Source: Variovorax sp. PAMC28562 (GTDB taxonomy: Bacteria > Pseudomonadota > Gammaproteobacteria > Burkholderiales > Burkholderiaceae_C). Taken from it: 64,000 nucleotides of DNA. The notes under the pieces are model-generated. The model did not search any database. It worked only from the letters and a program-made list of their open reading frames with translations, and was not told where the DNA came from. Shown piece by piece: positions 15,970 to 24,357 of this stretch. The stretch is from the NCBI RefSeq assembly GCF_014303735.1, contig NZ_CP060296.1, forward strand, positions 2,677,501 to 2,741,500, in the 5' to 3' direction. Position numbers and translations under genes: made by a program. The number at the start of each line of letters is the position of its first letter. Position 1 is the stretch's first letter.

Positions 15970-18900
15970 TCAGGGCAAACCCTCGATTTTAGGTGGCGTG
16001 GCTGGCAGGGCCGGTGTCGTCTTTGTCGATTTGTCCGCTACCGTGCCGCTCCAGCGGCGGCGCGCCCAGGCGGCAAGGTCGTCCATGTAGCAGTACACGA
16101 CCGGCACCACCACCAAAGTGAGCAGCGACGAGGTGATGACGCCACCGATCACGGCCTGGCCCATCGGCGCGCGCTGCTCCGAGCCTTCGCTGATCGCGAA
16201 GGCCAGCGGCACCATGCCGAAGATCATGGCCAGCGTGGTCATGAGGATGGGCCGCAACCGAACCCGGGCGGCCAGCAGCAATGCTTCTGCGCGCTCCAGG
16301 CCGGGCACTTCATGGCCTTCGGCATCGACGCCCGGCTCGCGCGAGCGGATCGCGAAGTCCACCAGCAAAATCGCGTTCTTGGTGACGAGCCCCATCAGCA
16401 TCACGATGCCGATGATCGAGAACATCGACAGCGTCGAGTGGAACGTCAGCAACGCCAGCACCACGCCGATGAGCGTGAGCGGCAGGGCGGTCATCAGCGC
16501 CAGCGGCTGCAAGAAGCTCTTGAACTGGCTCGCCAGGATCATGTAGATGAAGATGATCGCGAGCGCCAGCGCAGACACGGCATAGGAGAACGACTCCTGC
16601 ATGTTCTTGGTCGCGCCGCTGAACTGCCAGCCGTAGCCCGGTGGGAAAGCGATGCCCGCCAGCGCGGCCTTGACGTCGTTCGACACCTCGCCGGCCGAGC
16701 GGCCGTCGGTGTTCGCGTTGACGCTCACCTCGCGCGCCAGTGCACGGCGGTTGATCTGGTTCGGCCCGGTCGATTCGCGCACGTCGGCGACCTGGTTGAG
16801 TCGCACGATGCGGCTGGATCCGTCGGCGTTGCTGCCGGCGGCTGCGGTCACGAAAGGCAGGCGCTCAAGATCGGCCGGCGAGTTGCGTACTTCGGGCGCG
16901 AGCCGCACGTTGACGTCGTAGGTCTGGTCGTCCGGCGCGCGCCAGTTGCCGACCGTCGTGCCGGCCACCAGCGTGCGCAGCGCGCTGGCGATCGGTGCCA
17001 CGCCCAGGCCCAGGTCGGACGCCGCATCGCGCCGCACCACCACGCTCACCGTCGGCTTGTTCGGCTTCTGGCTGGAGTCGAGATCGACCAGGCCGGGGAC
17101 GGTGCGGATGCGCTCCATCACGGTCTGGCTCAGGCGCGTGAGCTCCTGCAAGTCCGGCCCTTGCAACGAGAACTCGACTGCCTTGTTGCCGCCGACCGAA
17201 TCGCGCAGCCCCACGTGCGTGACCGTCATGCCCGGCACCGTGCTCAGGCGTTGACGCAGCACCGCCGACATCTGGTCGACGCTGCGGCTGCGCGCTTTGC
17301 GGTCGACCAGCCGCACGTAGATGCTGGCGTACATCTTTCCTTGTGCGTCGCCGGTGTTGATGGTCGAGAGTGTGTAGCGCACTTCGGGCATCTCGCGCAG
17401 GATGCCTTCGACCTGTCGTGCCTTGGCTTCGGTCACTTCGAGCGAGGAGCCGACCGGCGTGTAGAACGCGATCGCGGTTTCGGAGAAGTCGGCCTTGGGC
17501 ACGAACTCGGTGCCGAGCAACGGCACCATGAAGATGCTGCCGACGAAGATGCCGAGCGCGATCAGCAGGGTGGTGAGCTTGTGCCCGAGCGACCACCGCA
17601 AGATGCTCTGGTAGCCCTCGGCCAGGCGCTCGGTCGATCGATCGAACCAGCCGGTGACACGGCCGATGGTGCGGTCGTAGAAAGTCACTGGCGGGCCGCG
17701 CCGGCCCTGCTTGTCGATGGACGGGTCGTGCCAGATGCTCGACAGCATCGGATCGAGCGTGAAACTCACGAACATCGAGATCAGCACCGCCGCCACGATC
17801 GTGATGCCGAACTCATGGAAGAACTTGCCGATGATCCCACCCATGAAGCCGATCGGCAGGAATACGGCGACGATCGACAGCGTAGTGGCCAGCACCGCGA
17901 GCCCGATTTCCTGCGTGCCGTCGAGCGCCGCCCGGAACGGTGTCTTGCCCATCTGTACGTGCCGCACGATGTTCTCGCGCACCACGATCGCATCGTCGAT
18001 CAGCAGGCCGACGCAGAGCGACAGCGCCATCAACGTGATCATGTTGATGGTGAAGCCGAACATCGCCATGAACCAGAAAGTGCCGATCAACGCGATGGGC
18101 AAGGTGAGCCCGGTGATCACCGTCGAGCGCCACGAGTTCAAAAACAAAAAGACAATGAGCACGGTGAGCAACGCACCTTCGATCAGCGTCTGCCGCACGT
18201 TCTGGACCGCGACGCGAATCGGCCGCGAGGCGTCGCCGATGGGTTCTAGCTTGATGCCGGGCGGCAACTGCGGCTGGATCTCGGCAATGGCTTTAACGAG
18301 GCCGTCCACCACGCCGATGGTGTTCTCGTCCTGCGCCTTTTGCACCGACAGCAGCAGTGTGCGCTGGCCGTTGTACAGCGCGAGGCTGTCGATCTCCTGT
18401 GCACCGTCGCTCACCCGTGCGACCTGGTCGATGCGGATCGGCGCACCGCCCTTGCGCATCACGATGATCTTGCCGAAGTCTTCGGGCCGCTCCATGCGCG
18501 CGTCGATCTGCACCACGCGGTCTTGCTCGAGCGAACGCACCGAGCCGACCGGCAGCGCCTGGTTCTCGTTCCTCACCGCGTTGACGACTTGCTCGGTGCT
18601 GACGCCGAAAGCCTCCATCGCCTGCGGATTGAGATAGAGGTTGATCTCGCGCTTGGTCCCGCCAACGAGCGTGACCGAGCCGACGCCGCGCACGTTCTCC
18701 AGCCGCTTCTTCAATACCTGATCGGCCCAATTGGTGAGTTCGACAGCGCTGGGTTGCTTTGCGGTTGCGCCGTCCGGCAACACCGCGACCGACCACACCG
18801 CACGCGACGCCGGGTCGAAGCGCAGCACGCGCGGGTCTTTCACTTCATCGCGAAACAGCGGCCGCACCGCCGCCACCTTTTCGCGCACGTCGTCGGCCGC

Positions 18901-19209
18901 CTTGCGCCCATCGACGTACAGCTGGAATTCGATGATGACCACCGACATCCCCTCGTAGCTGCGCGAGGTGAGGGCGTTGATGCCGGCGATCGAGTTCACG
19001 CCTTCTTCCACCTTCTTGGTGACTTCGCTCTCGACGATTTCAGGCGAGGCGCCGGGATATTCGGTGGTGATCACGACCACCGGAAAGTCGATGTTGGGAA
19101 ACTGGTCGACCTGCAGTCGCTGGTAGGAAAAGATGCCGAGCACCACCAGCGCGAGCATCAGCATCGTCGCGAAGACGGGGTTCCTGAGGCTGACGCGGGT
19201 GAACCACAT
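15970..19209 (-). CDS. RND efflux pump, inner-membrane permease (HAE1 family)
   Basis: Proton-driven resistance-nodulation-division pump of 1079 residues with the AcrB plan: helix 1 at residues 10-28, a large periplasmic porter loop, a block of helices from about 340, a second porter loop and a final block. The proton-relay aspartates in helix 4 are present (LLIDDAIVVREN, about residue 403). The N-terminus MWFTRVSLRNPVFATMLM and the motif PGASPEIVESEVTKKVEE are typical. It starts five bases after the adaptor stop. With that adaptor and the downstream TolC it makes a complete tripartite pump in one unit. Substrates are likely hydrophobic or amphiphilic drugs, but cannot be told from the sequence. 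Confidence 0.95.
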   Translation of the reverse strand: MWFTRVSLRNPVFATMLMLALVVLGIFSYQRLQVDQFPNIDFPVVVITTEYPGASPEIVESEVTKKVEEGVNSIAGINALTSRSYEGMSVVIIEFQLYVDGRKAADDVREKVAAVRPLFRDEVKDPRVLRFDPASRAVWSVAVLPDGATAKQPSAVELTNWADQVLKKRLENVRGVGSVTLVGGTKREINLYLNPQAMEAFGVSTEQVVNAVRNENQALPVGSVRSLEQDRVVQIDARMERPEDFGKIIVMRKGGAPIRIDQVARVSDGAQEIDSLALYNGQRTLLLSVQKAQDENTIGVVDGLVKAIAEIQPQLPPGIKLEPIGDASRPIRVAVQNVRQTLIEGALLTVLIVFLFLNSWRSTVITGLTLPIALIGTFWFMAMFGFTINMITLMALSLCVGLLIDDAIVVRENIVRHVQMGKTPFRAALDGTQEIGLAVLATTLSIVAVFLPIGFMGGIIGKFFHEFGITIVAAVLISMFVSFTLDPMLSSIWHDPSIDKQGRRGPPVTFYDRTIGRVTGWFDRSTERLAEGYQSILRWSLGHKLTTLLIALGIFVGSIFMVPLLGTEFVPKADFSETAIAFYTPVGSSLEVTEAKARQVEGILREMPEVRYTLSTINTGDAQGKMYASIYVRLVDRKARSRSVDQMSAVLRQRLSTVPGMTVTHVGLRDSVGGNKAVEFSLQGPDLQELTRLSQTVMERIRTVPGLVDLDSSQKPNKPTVSVVVRRDAASDLGLGVAPIASALRTLVAGTTVGNWRAPDDQTYDVNVRLAPEVRNSPADLERLPFVTAAAGSNADGSSRIVRLNQVADVRESTGPNQINRRALAREVSVNANTDGRSAGEVSNDVKAALAGIAFPPGYGWQFSGATKNMQESFSYAVSALALAIIFIYMILASQFKSFLQPLALMTALPLTLIGVVLALLTFHSTLSMFSIIGIVMLMGLVTKNAILLVDFAIRSREPGVDAEGHEVPGLERAEALLLAARVRLRPILMTTLAMIFGMVPLAFAISEGSEQRAPMGQAVIGGVITSSLLTLVVVPVVYCYMDDLAAWARRRWSGTVADKSTKTTPALPATPPKIEGLP

Positions 19210-19214
19210 GTTGG

Positions 19215-20366
19215 TCAGTTCGGCGCGGTGCCCGACGCCAGGCGAACCAAGGTGCCTTCGCGCAGCGGGCCGATCGTGCCGGCAACAACCAGGGTGCCGT
19301 CTTCCACGCCGGTCAACGCCACCATCGTCTGGCGGTCGACCTGGCCGCGCATTCCCGGTTGCACGGCGCGATGCACGATGCGCCCGTCGGCCACCATCTG
19401 CACGTACGGGGCCGGCTTGTCGATGCGCACAGCCGACAGTGGCAGCGCGAGCGCCGAACTGCGCCCGACGTCGATGCGGCCCTGTGCGAAGAGGCCCTGC
19501 CTGAACCCGGTAGCGCGGTCGAGCCGCAGGTAGACCAGCACACTGCGGCTGCCGGCCTGGGCGCTAGGGTTGACGCGTGCCACCGTGGCCCCCACCGTGC
19601 TGTCGGCGCCGGCGGCGTCGAGGCCGCTGCCTTCGATCTGCAACGTCGCGCGCTGACCGACGCGCACCGCGATCGAGTCGGCCGCGGCCAGCGTCGCCTC
19701 CACTTCGATATTGCGCAGGTCGACCACCTCGATCACTCGCGCATCGATGGCCACACGCTCTCCGGACTGCACCAGCCGCTGCGCGACCTGCCCTGCGATC
19801 GGGCTGCGCAGCACGGTGTCGGTGAGGGACTTGCGGGTGACGTCGACGGCCGCGAGCGCGGCCCGGTGCGTCGAGCGCGCCGCGTTCAGGTTCGATTGCG
19901 AGGTGTCGAGCGCCGTCTTCGAGATGAATCCCTGGTCGACCAGCGCCTTGTTGTTGTCGTACGAACGTTGAGCTACCTCGGCCTGCGCGTTGGCCGAGTC
20001 GGCCTGCTCCTGGGCTTGCCGCAAGCGCGATTCGTACTCGGTCGGCTCGATGCGGCCGATGATCTGGCCGGCCGTCACCGTATCGCCTTCGCGTACCGTG
20101 AGACCGGTCAGTTCGCCGGCAACGCGCGCCTTGACGGCAGCCGAATCGACGGCGCGCAAGGTGCCCGACACGGCAAGCGTCTGCGCCAGTTCGCGGCGTG
20201 CGACTCTGACGACATCGGCCGCGGCCAGCTGAACGACAGTCTCCGAAGGCGCCTTCGAGGCGACGGCCACTGTCTGAGCTTTGCGCGCACCGATTGCGCG
20301 GAACACGCCGCCCGCGACCAGCACGACGGCGAGCGTGGCAATTCCCCACTTCATGCCGCGTTTCAT
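19215..20366 (-). CDS. RND efflux periplasmic adaptor (membrane fusion protein)
   Basis: Adaptor of 383 residues that links the RND pump to TolC. It has an N-terminal membrane anchor (KWGIATLAVVLVAGGVFRAIG, residues 6-26), the lipoyl half-motif (VKARVAGELTGLTVREGDTV), an alpha-helical hairpin (about residues 110-175), and the beta-barrel and membrane-proximal domains. There is no lipobox, so it is anchored by its helix rather than by lipid. Its ATG overlaps the stop of the TetR gene by four bases, so regulator and pump are translated as a coupled unit. Confidence 0.93.
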   Translation of the reverse strand: MKRGMKWGIATLAVVLVAGGVFRAIGARKAQTVAVASKAPSETVVQLAAADVVRVARRELAQTLAVSGTLRAVDSAAVKARVAGELTGLTVREGDTVTAGQIIGRIEPTEYESRLRQAQEQADSANAQAEVAQRSYDNNKALVDQGFISKTALDTSQSNLNAARSTHRAALAAVDVTRKSLTDTVLRSPIAGQVAQRLVQSGERVAIDARVIEVVDLRNIEVEATLAAADSIAVRVGQRATLQIEGSGLDAAGADSTVGATVARVNPSAQAGSRSVLVYLRLDRATGFRQGLFAQGRIDVGRSSALALPLSAVRIDKPAPYVQMVADGRIVHRAVQPGMRGQVDRQTMVALTGVEDGTLVVAGTIGPLREGTLVRLASGTAPN

Positions 20367-21040
20367 GGCGCGCTCCGCTGGGTGGCGGAAAGCCCGTGCA
20401 ACACCGTCTCGGCCTGCAGCGCGATGTACTTTTCAGGGTCGAGCGGCACTTCTCCGTCGATGCAAATGCTGCTCGAGTGCTTGGACAGCATCAGGAAAAT
20501 CATCGGCGCGACGATGGTGTAGATCGCCAGCCCGACATCGACGGGCGCGAACTCACCGCTGTCGATGCCGCGCTGCAGGATGCGTCGCAGCAAGTCGTGG
20601 CCCGGCAGCACGACTTCTCGCCGGTAGAAGGCGGCAAGCTCCGGAAAGTTGTTGCCCTCGCTCACCATGAGCTTGGTCAGGCCCGACGCCTTGGTCGCCC
20701 CGACGCGCTCCCACCAGATTCGCATGCAGTAGCGCAACATGTCGGCGGTGCTGCCTTCGAAGGTTTTGAACTCCTGGTTCCACTCGGTGAAGCGGCCTGC
20801 GAGGTTCTCGACCACGACCGCTTTGAAGAGCTCTTCCTTGCTTGGAAAATAAAGGAAGAGGGTGCCCTTGGAAACACCGGCACGGGCCGCCACTTCTTCG
20901 GATCTCGTTGCGGCAAAGCCCTTTTCGACGAACAGGTCGAGTGCCGCTTCGAGCAGTTCGCCCGGTCGCGCTTCCTTTCGACGCTCGCGCTTGCCCCGAA
21001 TCGGGCAGATCTTGTCGGTGAAAAAGCGGGGAGCGGGCAT
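20363..21040 (-). CDS. TetR/AcrR family transcriptional regulator
   Basis: One-component repressor of 225 residues. The DNA-binding helices are at about residues 48-72 (EEVAARAGVSKGTLFLYFPSKEELF). The C-terminal part is a ligand-binding and dimerisation domain, with a cysteine and several aromatics. It is the first gene of the pump operon and overlaps the adaptor start (ATGA), so it most likely represses itself and the whole pump operon. Two adjoining inverted repeats just upstream of its start (21054-21080) are the natural operator. It faces msrA, so that gene may share the control region. Confidence 0.92.
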   Translation of the reverse strand: MPAPRFFTDKICPIRGKRERRKEARPGELLEAALDLFVEKGFAATRSEEVAARAGVSKGTLFLYFPSKEELFKAVVVENLAGRFTEWNQEFKTFEGSTADMLRYCMRIWWERVGATKASGLTKLMVSEGNNFPELAAFYRREVVLPGHDLLRRILQRGIDSGEFAPVDVGLAIYTIVAPMIFLMLSKHSSSICIDGEVPLDPEKYIALQAETVLHGLSATQRSAP

Positions 21041-21053
21041 CGAGAAATTGCAA

Positions 21054-21080
21054 ATTAACGTTAATGACTAACGGGTTAGT
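21054..21080. promoter_or_regulatory. Candidate TetR operator: two adjacent palindromes between tetR and msrA
   Basis: A perfect 12-base palindrome ATTAACGTTAAT (21054-21065) is followed one base later by a perfect 6-2-6 repeat ACTAACGGGTTAGT (21067-21080). Both lie 13-40 bases upstream of the TetR start codon and 38 bases before msrA, and are AT-rich in a GC-rich region. This is where an autorepressor would cover the promoter of the pump operon. Binding is inferred from position and symmetry only. Confidence 0.7.
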
Positions 21081-21118
21081 AATGTAGTGACCGTCCTTCA
21101 AACCGTCAAGAAGCCACA

Positions 21119-21688
21119 ATGTCATCCATGTCCACCTACATCGATTCATCTACCAACACCGAAACCATCGTGCTGGGAGGCGGCTGCTTCTGGTGCACCG
21201 AAGCGGTCTTCGACCGGGTGCAAGGCGTCGTCGATGTCGAATCCGGTTACTGCAACGGCCAGACAATCGCCCCGACTTACGAGCAGGTGTGCTCCGGGCG
21301 CACCGGGCATGTCGAAGTCGTCAAGGTCGCATTCGACACGACGCAGATCAGCCTGCACGAAGTCCTGGAGATCTTCTTCGTCATCCACGACCCGACGACG
21401 CTGAACCGCCAGGGCAACGATGCCGGCACGCAGTACCGCAGCGGCATTTACTACACGAGCGATGCGCAAAAGCAGGTGGCCGATGGCGTGATCCGCGAGA
21501 TCGGCGAGAGCAAAACTTACCGCTCGCCATTGGTGACCGAGGTCGAGCCGCTTGCGAACTATTCGACGGCCGAGGCTTACCACCAGGAGTATTTCGTGAA
21601 CAACCCGAACCAGGGCTACTGCGCTTTCGTGGTTGGCCCCAAAGTCGAGAAGTTCCAGAAGACCTTTGCTTCGAAGGTGAAGGGTTGA
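21119..21688 (+). CDS. msrA: Peptide-methionine (S)-S-oxide reductase
   Basis: Reduces methionine S-sulfoxide in proteins back to methionine using thioredoxin, protecting against oxidative damage. The active-site motif GCFWC is at residues 22-26, with C23 the catalytic cysteine. The 189-residue length is standard and the C-terminus carries further residues typical of the family (NPNQGYCAFVV, which supplies the resolving cysteine). An AAGAAG lies about nine bases before the ATG at 21119; a second in-frame ATG at 21128 is possible. It diverges from the TetR-pump operon across a shared regulatory region. Confidence 0.96.
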   Translation: MSSMSTYIDSSTNTETIVLGGGCFWCTEAVFDRVQGVVDVESGYCNGQTIAPTYEQVCSGRTGHVEVVKVAFDTTQISLHEVLEIFFVIHDPTTLNRQGNDAGTQYRSGIYYTSDAQKQVADGVIREIGESKTYRSPLVTEVEPLANYSTAEAYHQEYFVNNPNQGYCAFVVGPKVEKFQKTFASKVKG

Positions 21689-21719
21689 GTCTTTCGGCCG
21701 AGTTCTGACTTTTATCCCT

Positions 21720-22154
21720 GTGCATTCACTGCGTCTGTCCCGTTTGCCGCGCCTCGGCGCGAACCCGTTCATCGCCGCCTTGCTGGCGGTAGTGCTTTGG
21801 TTCGCGTCGACGATGGGACTCGTGCATGGCGTGGTGCACGTGCCGGGCGTGGCGCAGGCCACTGAGCAGGCAACGAAGGCTTCCACTGCTTCAGCCGTTG
21901 CAAGTCAGTCAGTCGCCAAGGCCGTTCGCACCGCGCACGTCACCGGCTTCGCAGCGCTCTTTGCCGATCACACAGACGGCGACGCGCAGTGCCGTTTGTA
22001 CGACCAGCTTTCCCACGGGCCGGCGGCCATCGCCGTACCCTTGATCGTTCTGCCGTTGGTCTTGCCAACGGCTACTTTCGACTTCTTCCAGGGCGAAGTT
22101 CTCGCCCGCTGGGTCGCGCTGTTTCAAGCGCGCGGTCCGCCTTCTTCTCGCTGA
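21720..22154 (+). CDS. Small membrane protein of the DUF2946-like type, partner of the TonB receptor
   Basis: A 144-residue protein starting at a GTG. It has one clear N-terminal hydrophobic segment (FIAALLAVVLWFASTMGLVHG) and a second hydrophobic stretch near residue 105 (AIAVPLIVLPLVLPTATFDF). A His/Cys-containing centre (HGVVHVPGV, then DAQCRLYDQLSHGPA) and the ending RGPPSSR are features I associate with DUF2946-type proteins that sit beside TonB receptors for copper or zinc. The receptor gene begins 90 bases downstream on the same strand, so a joint role in metal uptake is likely. A short GC hairpin lies between them (22183-22199). Confidence 0.68.
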   Translation: MHSLRLSRLPRLGANPFIAALLAVVLWFASTMGLVHGVVHVPGVAQATEQATKASTASAVASQSVAKAVRTAHVTGFAALFADHTDGDAQCRLYDQLSHGPAAIAVPLIVLPLVLPTATFDFFQGEVLARWVALFQARGPPSSR

Positions 22155-22244
22155 ATCCCTGCTTTCGGTTCCGGCGGCTGCCGCACGCGTTCAGCGTGCG
22201 TGCGCCTGCTGGCTTCCTTTCGATTCAACGAGCTTCTCAATTTC

Positions 22245-24347
22245 ATGACCCCTTCTTTTCGTCGTGGCGCCATCGGCGCCGCCGTGTCTTTGCTTGCCGC
22301 CTCGGCAGCCTTTGCCCAATCTGAACCCACCACTGCCGCCACGGGCACCGCGCCCACGCTGCAGGAAATCACCGTCACCGGCAACCCGCTCGGCGCCACC
22401 GATTCGATCGCACCCACCGTCTCGCTCAAAGGCGATGCGCTGCTGCTGCGTTCGCAGTCCACGCTCGGCGAAACGCTCGACGGGCTGCCCGGCGTGAGCA
22501 GCAGCTACTTCGGCCCCAACGCGAGCCGGCCGATCATCCGTGGCCAGGACGGCGACCGCATCCGCATCCTGCAGAACGGCGGCGGCGCGCCCGATGCGTC
22601 GGCTCTGAGCTACGACCATGCGGTGCCGGTCGATGCGCTTGTCACCGACCGCATCGAGGTGCTGCGCGGCCCCTCGGCGCTGCAGTACGGCGGCAGCGCG
22701 GTCGGCGGTGTCGTCAACGTCATCGACAACCGCATTCCGACCGAACCTTTCGATGCCGAGGGCAGCTTCGGCGGCCGGGCCGACTTGGGCTATTCGACCG
22801 GCAACCGCGAGAAGAACGGCGGCATCGTGCTCGAAGGCGGCAACGACCGCTACGTGTTGCACGTCGACGCCTTCGATCGTGAGTCGGGCGATGTCTCGGT
22901 GCCGATCGAACTGCAATGCAGCAAGCCGGGCTCGCCGGGCCTCGCGCGCCGCATCTGCAACTCGGCCAACCAGGCGCACGGCGGCGCCATTGGCGGAACG
23001 CTGTTCTTCGACCAGGGCTGGATCGGTGCCTCCGCCAGCACCTACCGCAGCACCTACGGCACCGTCGCCGAAGACGACGTGACCATCGGCATGAAATCGG
23101 ATCGCTACGCGCTGGAAGGCGAGTGGCGGCCGGGCGGTTTCTTCACCAGCGTGCACGCCAAGCTGAGCCACACCGATTACCGCCACACCGAGTTCGAAGG
23201 CGCCGCGGCGGGCACCACCTTTGCCAACAAGAGCAACGACTTCAGGCTCGAAGCCAAGCACCAGAAAATCGGCAACTTTGAAGGGCTGATCGGCTTCAGC
23301 AGCGAGAGCAACCGGTTCTCTGCCGATGGTGAAGAGGCCTTTGCGCCGAACAGCCGCACGCGTTCCAACGCCATCTTTCTGCATGAAGAACTGGGCACTT
23401 CGTGGGGCCGCCTGAGCTTCGGCGCGCGCACCGAGCAAGTGAAGGTGACGTCGCTGGGCTACCCGGAGGACCCGAGCGTGACGCGCTTCGCGATCGGCGA
23501 GCGCGACTTCAACCCGCACAGCGCGGCGCTGGGTGCGCTGGTCAATCTCGCACCGCAGTGGCAACTGACATCGAACCTGGCGTACACCGAGCGTGCACCG
23601 AAGGACTACGAGCTCTTCGCCAACGGCCCGCACGTCGCGACCGCCGCATGGGAGGTCGGCGATCCATCGCTCAAGAAGGAGAAGTCGACCGGCCTGGACA
23701 TCGGTGCGCAGTGGAAGTCGGGCCCGAACACGGCGCGCGTCAATGCATACGTCACGCGCTTCCAGAACTACATCGGCCTGACCTCGACCGGTCGCGAACT
23801 CGACGCAGATGGCAACGTATTGGCCTTGCCTGGCTCACCGGATGCGCTCGCCGAGTACGCCTACAACGGCGTGCGTGCGCGATTCACCGGCATCGAGGCC
23901 AACGGCAATCTGCGGCTGCTGGGCACGGAGGGTTTTTCGAAGACCACCGACGGCTCGACCCTCGATCTCGAATGGCGTGGTGACCTGGTTCGCGCGATCA
24001 ATACCGACACCGGCGAGCCCTTGCCGCGCATCGCACCGGTGCGCATCGGTGGCACGCTGGCTTACGGCAATGGGCCGTGGGGCGCACGTTTCGGCTTCGA
24101 CTACAACGCAGCGCAGCATCGCGTACCGTCGATGGGCGCACGCGAGACCGACGCCTACACCTTGTGGAATGCGGCGCTCACGTACCGCATGAAAGTCGAC
24201 CGAGCCAGCCTCACCTGGTATGCGCGCCTCGACAACATCACCAACAAGCTGGCGTACAGCGCGACGTCGATCCTGACGACGACGGTGTACCCCAATGCGC
24301 CGTTGCCGGGACGGACGTTGAAGGTCGGGTTGCGCGCGACGTTCTGA
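22245..24347 (+). CDS. TonB-dependent outer membrane receptor, ZnuD-like
   Basis: Outer-membrane receptor of 700 residues that takes up a metal or metal complex with energy from TonB. A signal peptide (ends ASAAFAQ) is followed by the TonB box region (LQEITVTG), the plug domain (RPIIRGQDGDRIRILQNGGG, then LSYDHAVPVDALVTDRIEVLRGPSALQYGGSAVGG) and a 22-strand barrel closing in LKVGLRATF. The plug stretch with SYDHAVPVD is typical of the ZnuD zinc receptor group, including a Cys-bearing extracellular loop near residue 225. The ATG at 22245 is chosen to give a clean signal peptide; no Zur box was recognised upstream. Zinc is the best guess for the substrate. Confidence 0.88.
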   Translation: MTPSFRRGAIGAAVSLLAASAAFAQSEPTTAATGTAPTLQEITVTGNPLGATDSIAPTVSLKGDALLLRSQSTLGETLDGLPGVSSSYFGPNASRPIIRGQDGDRIRILQNGGGAPDASALSYDHAVPVDALVTDRIEVLRGPSALQYGGSAVGGVVNVIDNRIPTEPFDAEGSFGGRADLGYSTGNREKNGGIVLEGGNDRYVLHVDAFDRESGDVSVPIELQCSKPGSPGLARRICNSANQAHGGAIGGTLFFDQGWIGASASTYRSTYGTVAEDDVTIGMKSDRYALEGEWRPGGFFTSVHAKLSHTDYRHTEFEGAAAGTTFANKSNDFRLEAKHQKIGNFEGLIGFSSESNRFSADGEEAFAPNSRTRSNAIFLHEELGTSWGRLSFGARTEQVKVTSLGYPEDPSVTRFAIGERDFNPHSAALGALVNLAPQWQLTSNLAYTERAPKDYELFANGPHVATAAWEVGDPSLKKEKSTGLDIGAQWKSGPNTARVNAYVTRFQNYIGLTSTGRELDADGNVLALPGSPDALAEYAYNGVRARFTGIEANGNLRLLGTEGFSKTTDGSTLDLEWRGDLVRAINTDTGEPLPRIAPVRIGGTLAYGNGPWGARFGFDYNAAQHRVPSMGARETDAYTLWNAALTYRMKVDRASLTWYARLDNITNKLAYSATSILTTTVYPNAPLPGRTLKVGLRATF

Positions 24348-24357
24348 CGTTGCGTGT

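Noticed and set aside
15844..18249. Very long antisense open frame opposite the RND pump gene
   Set aside because: GC-rich codon use leaves the opposite strand free of stops; the translation is His/Arg-rich and has no motif, while the pump on the other strand is full length and conserved.
22183..22199. Hairpin GCACGC-GTTCA-GCGTGC between the small membrane gene and the TonB receptor
   Set aside because: It has no T-run, so it is not a usual terminator. It may be a weak attenuator but nothing supports that.
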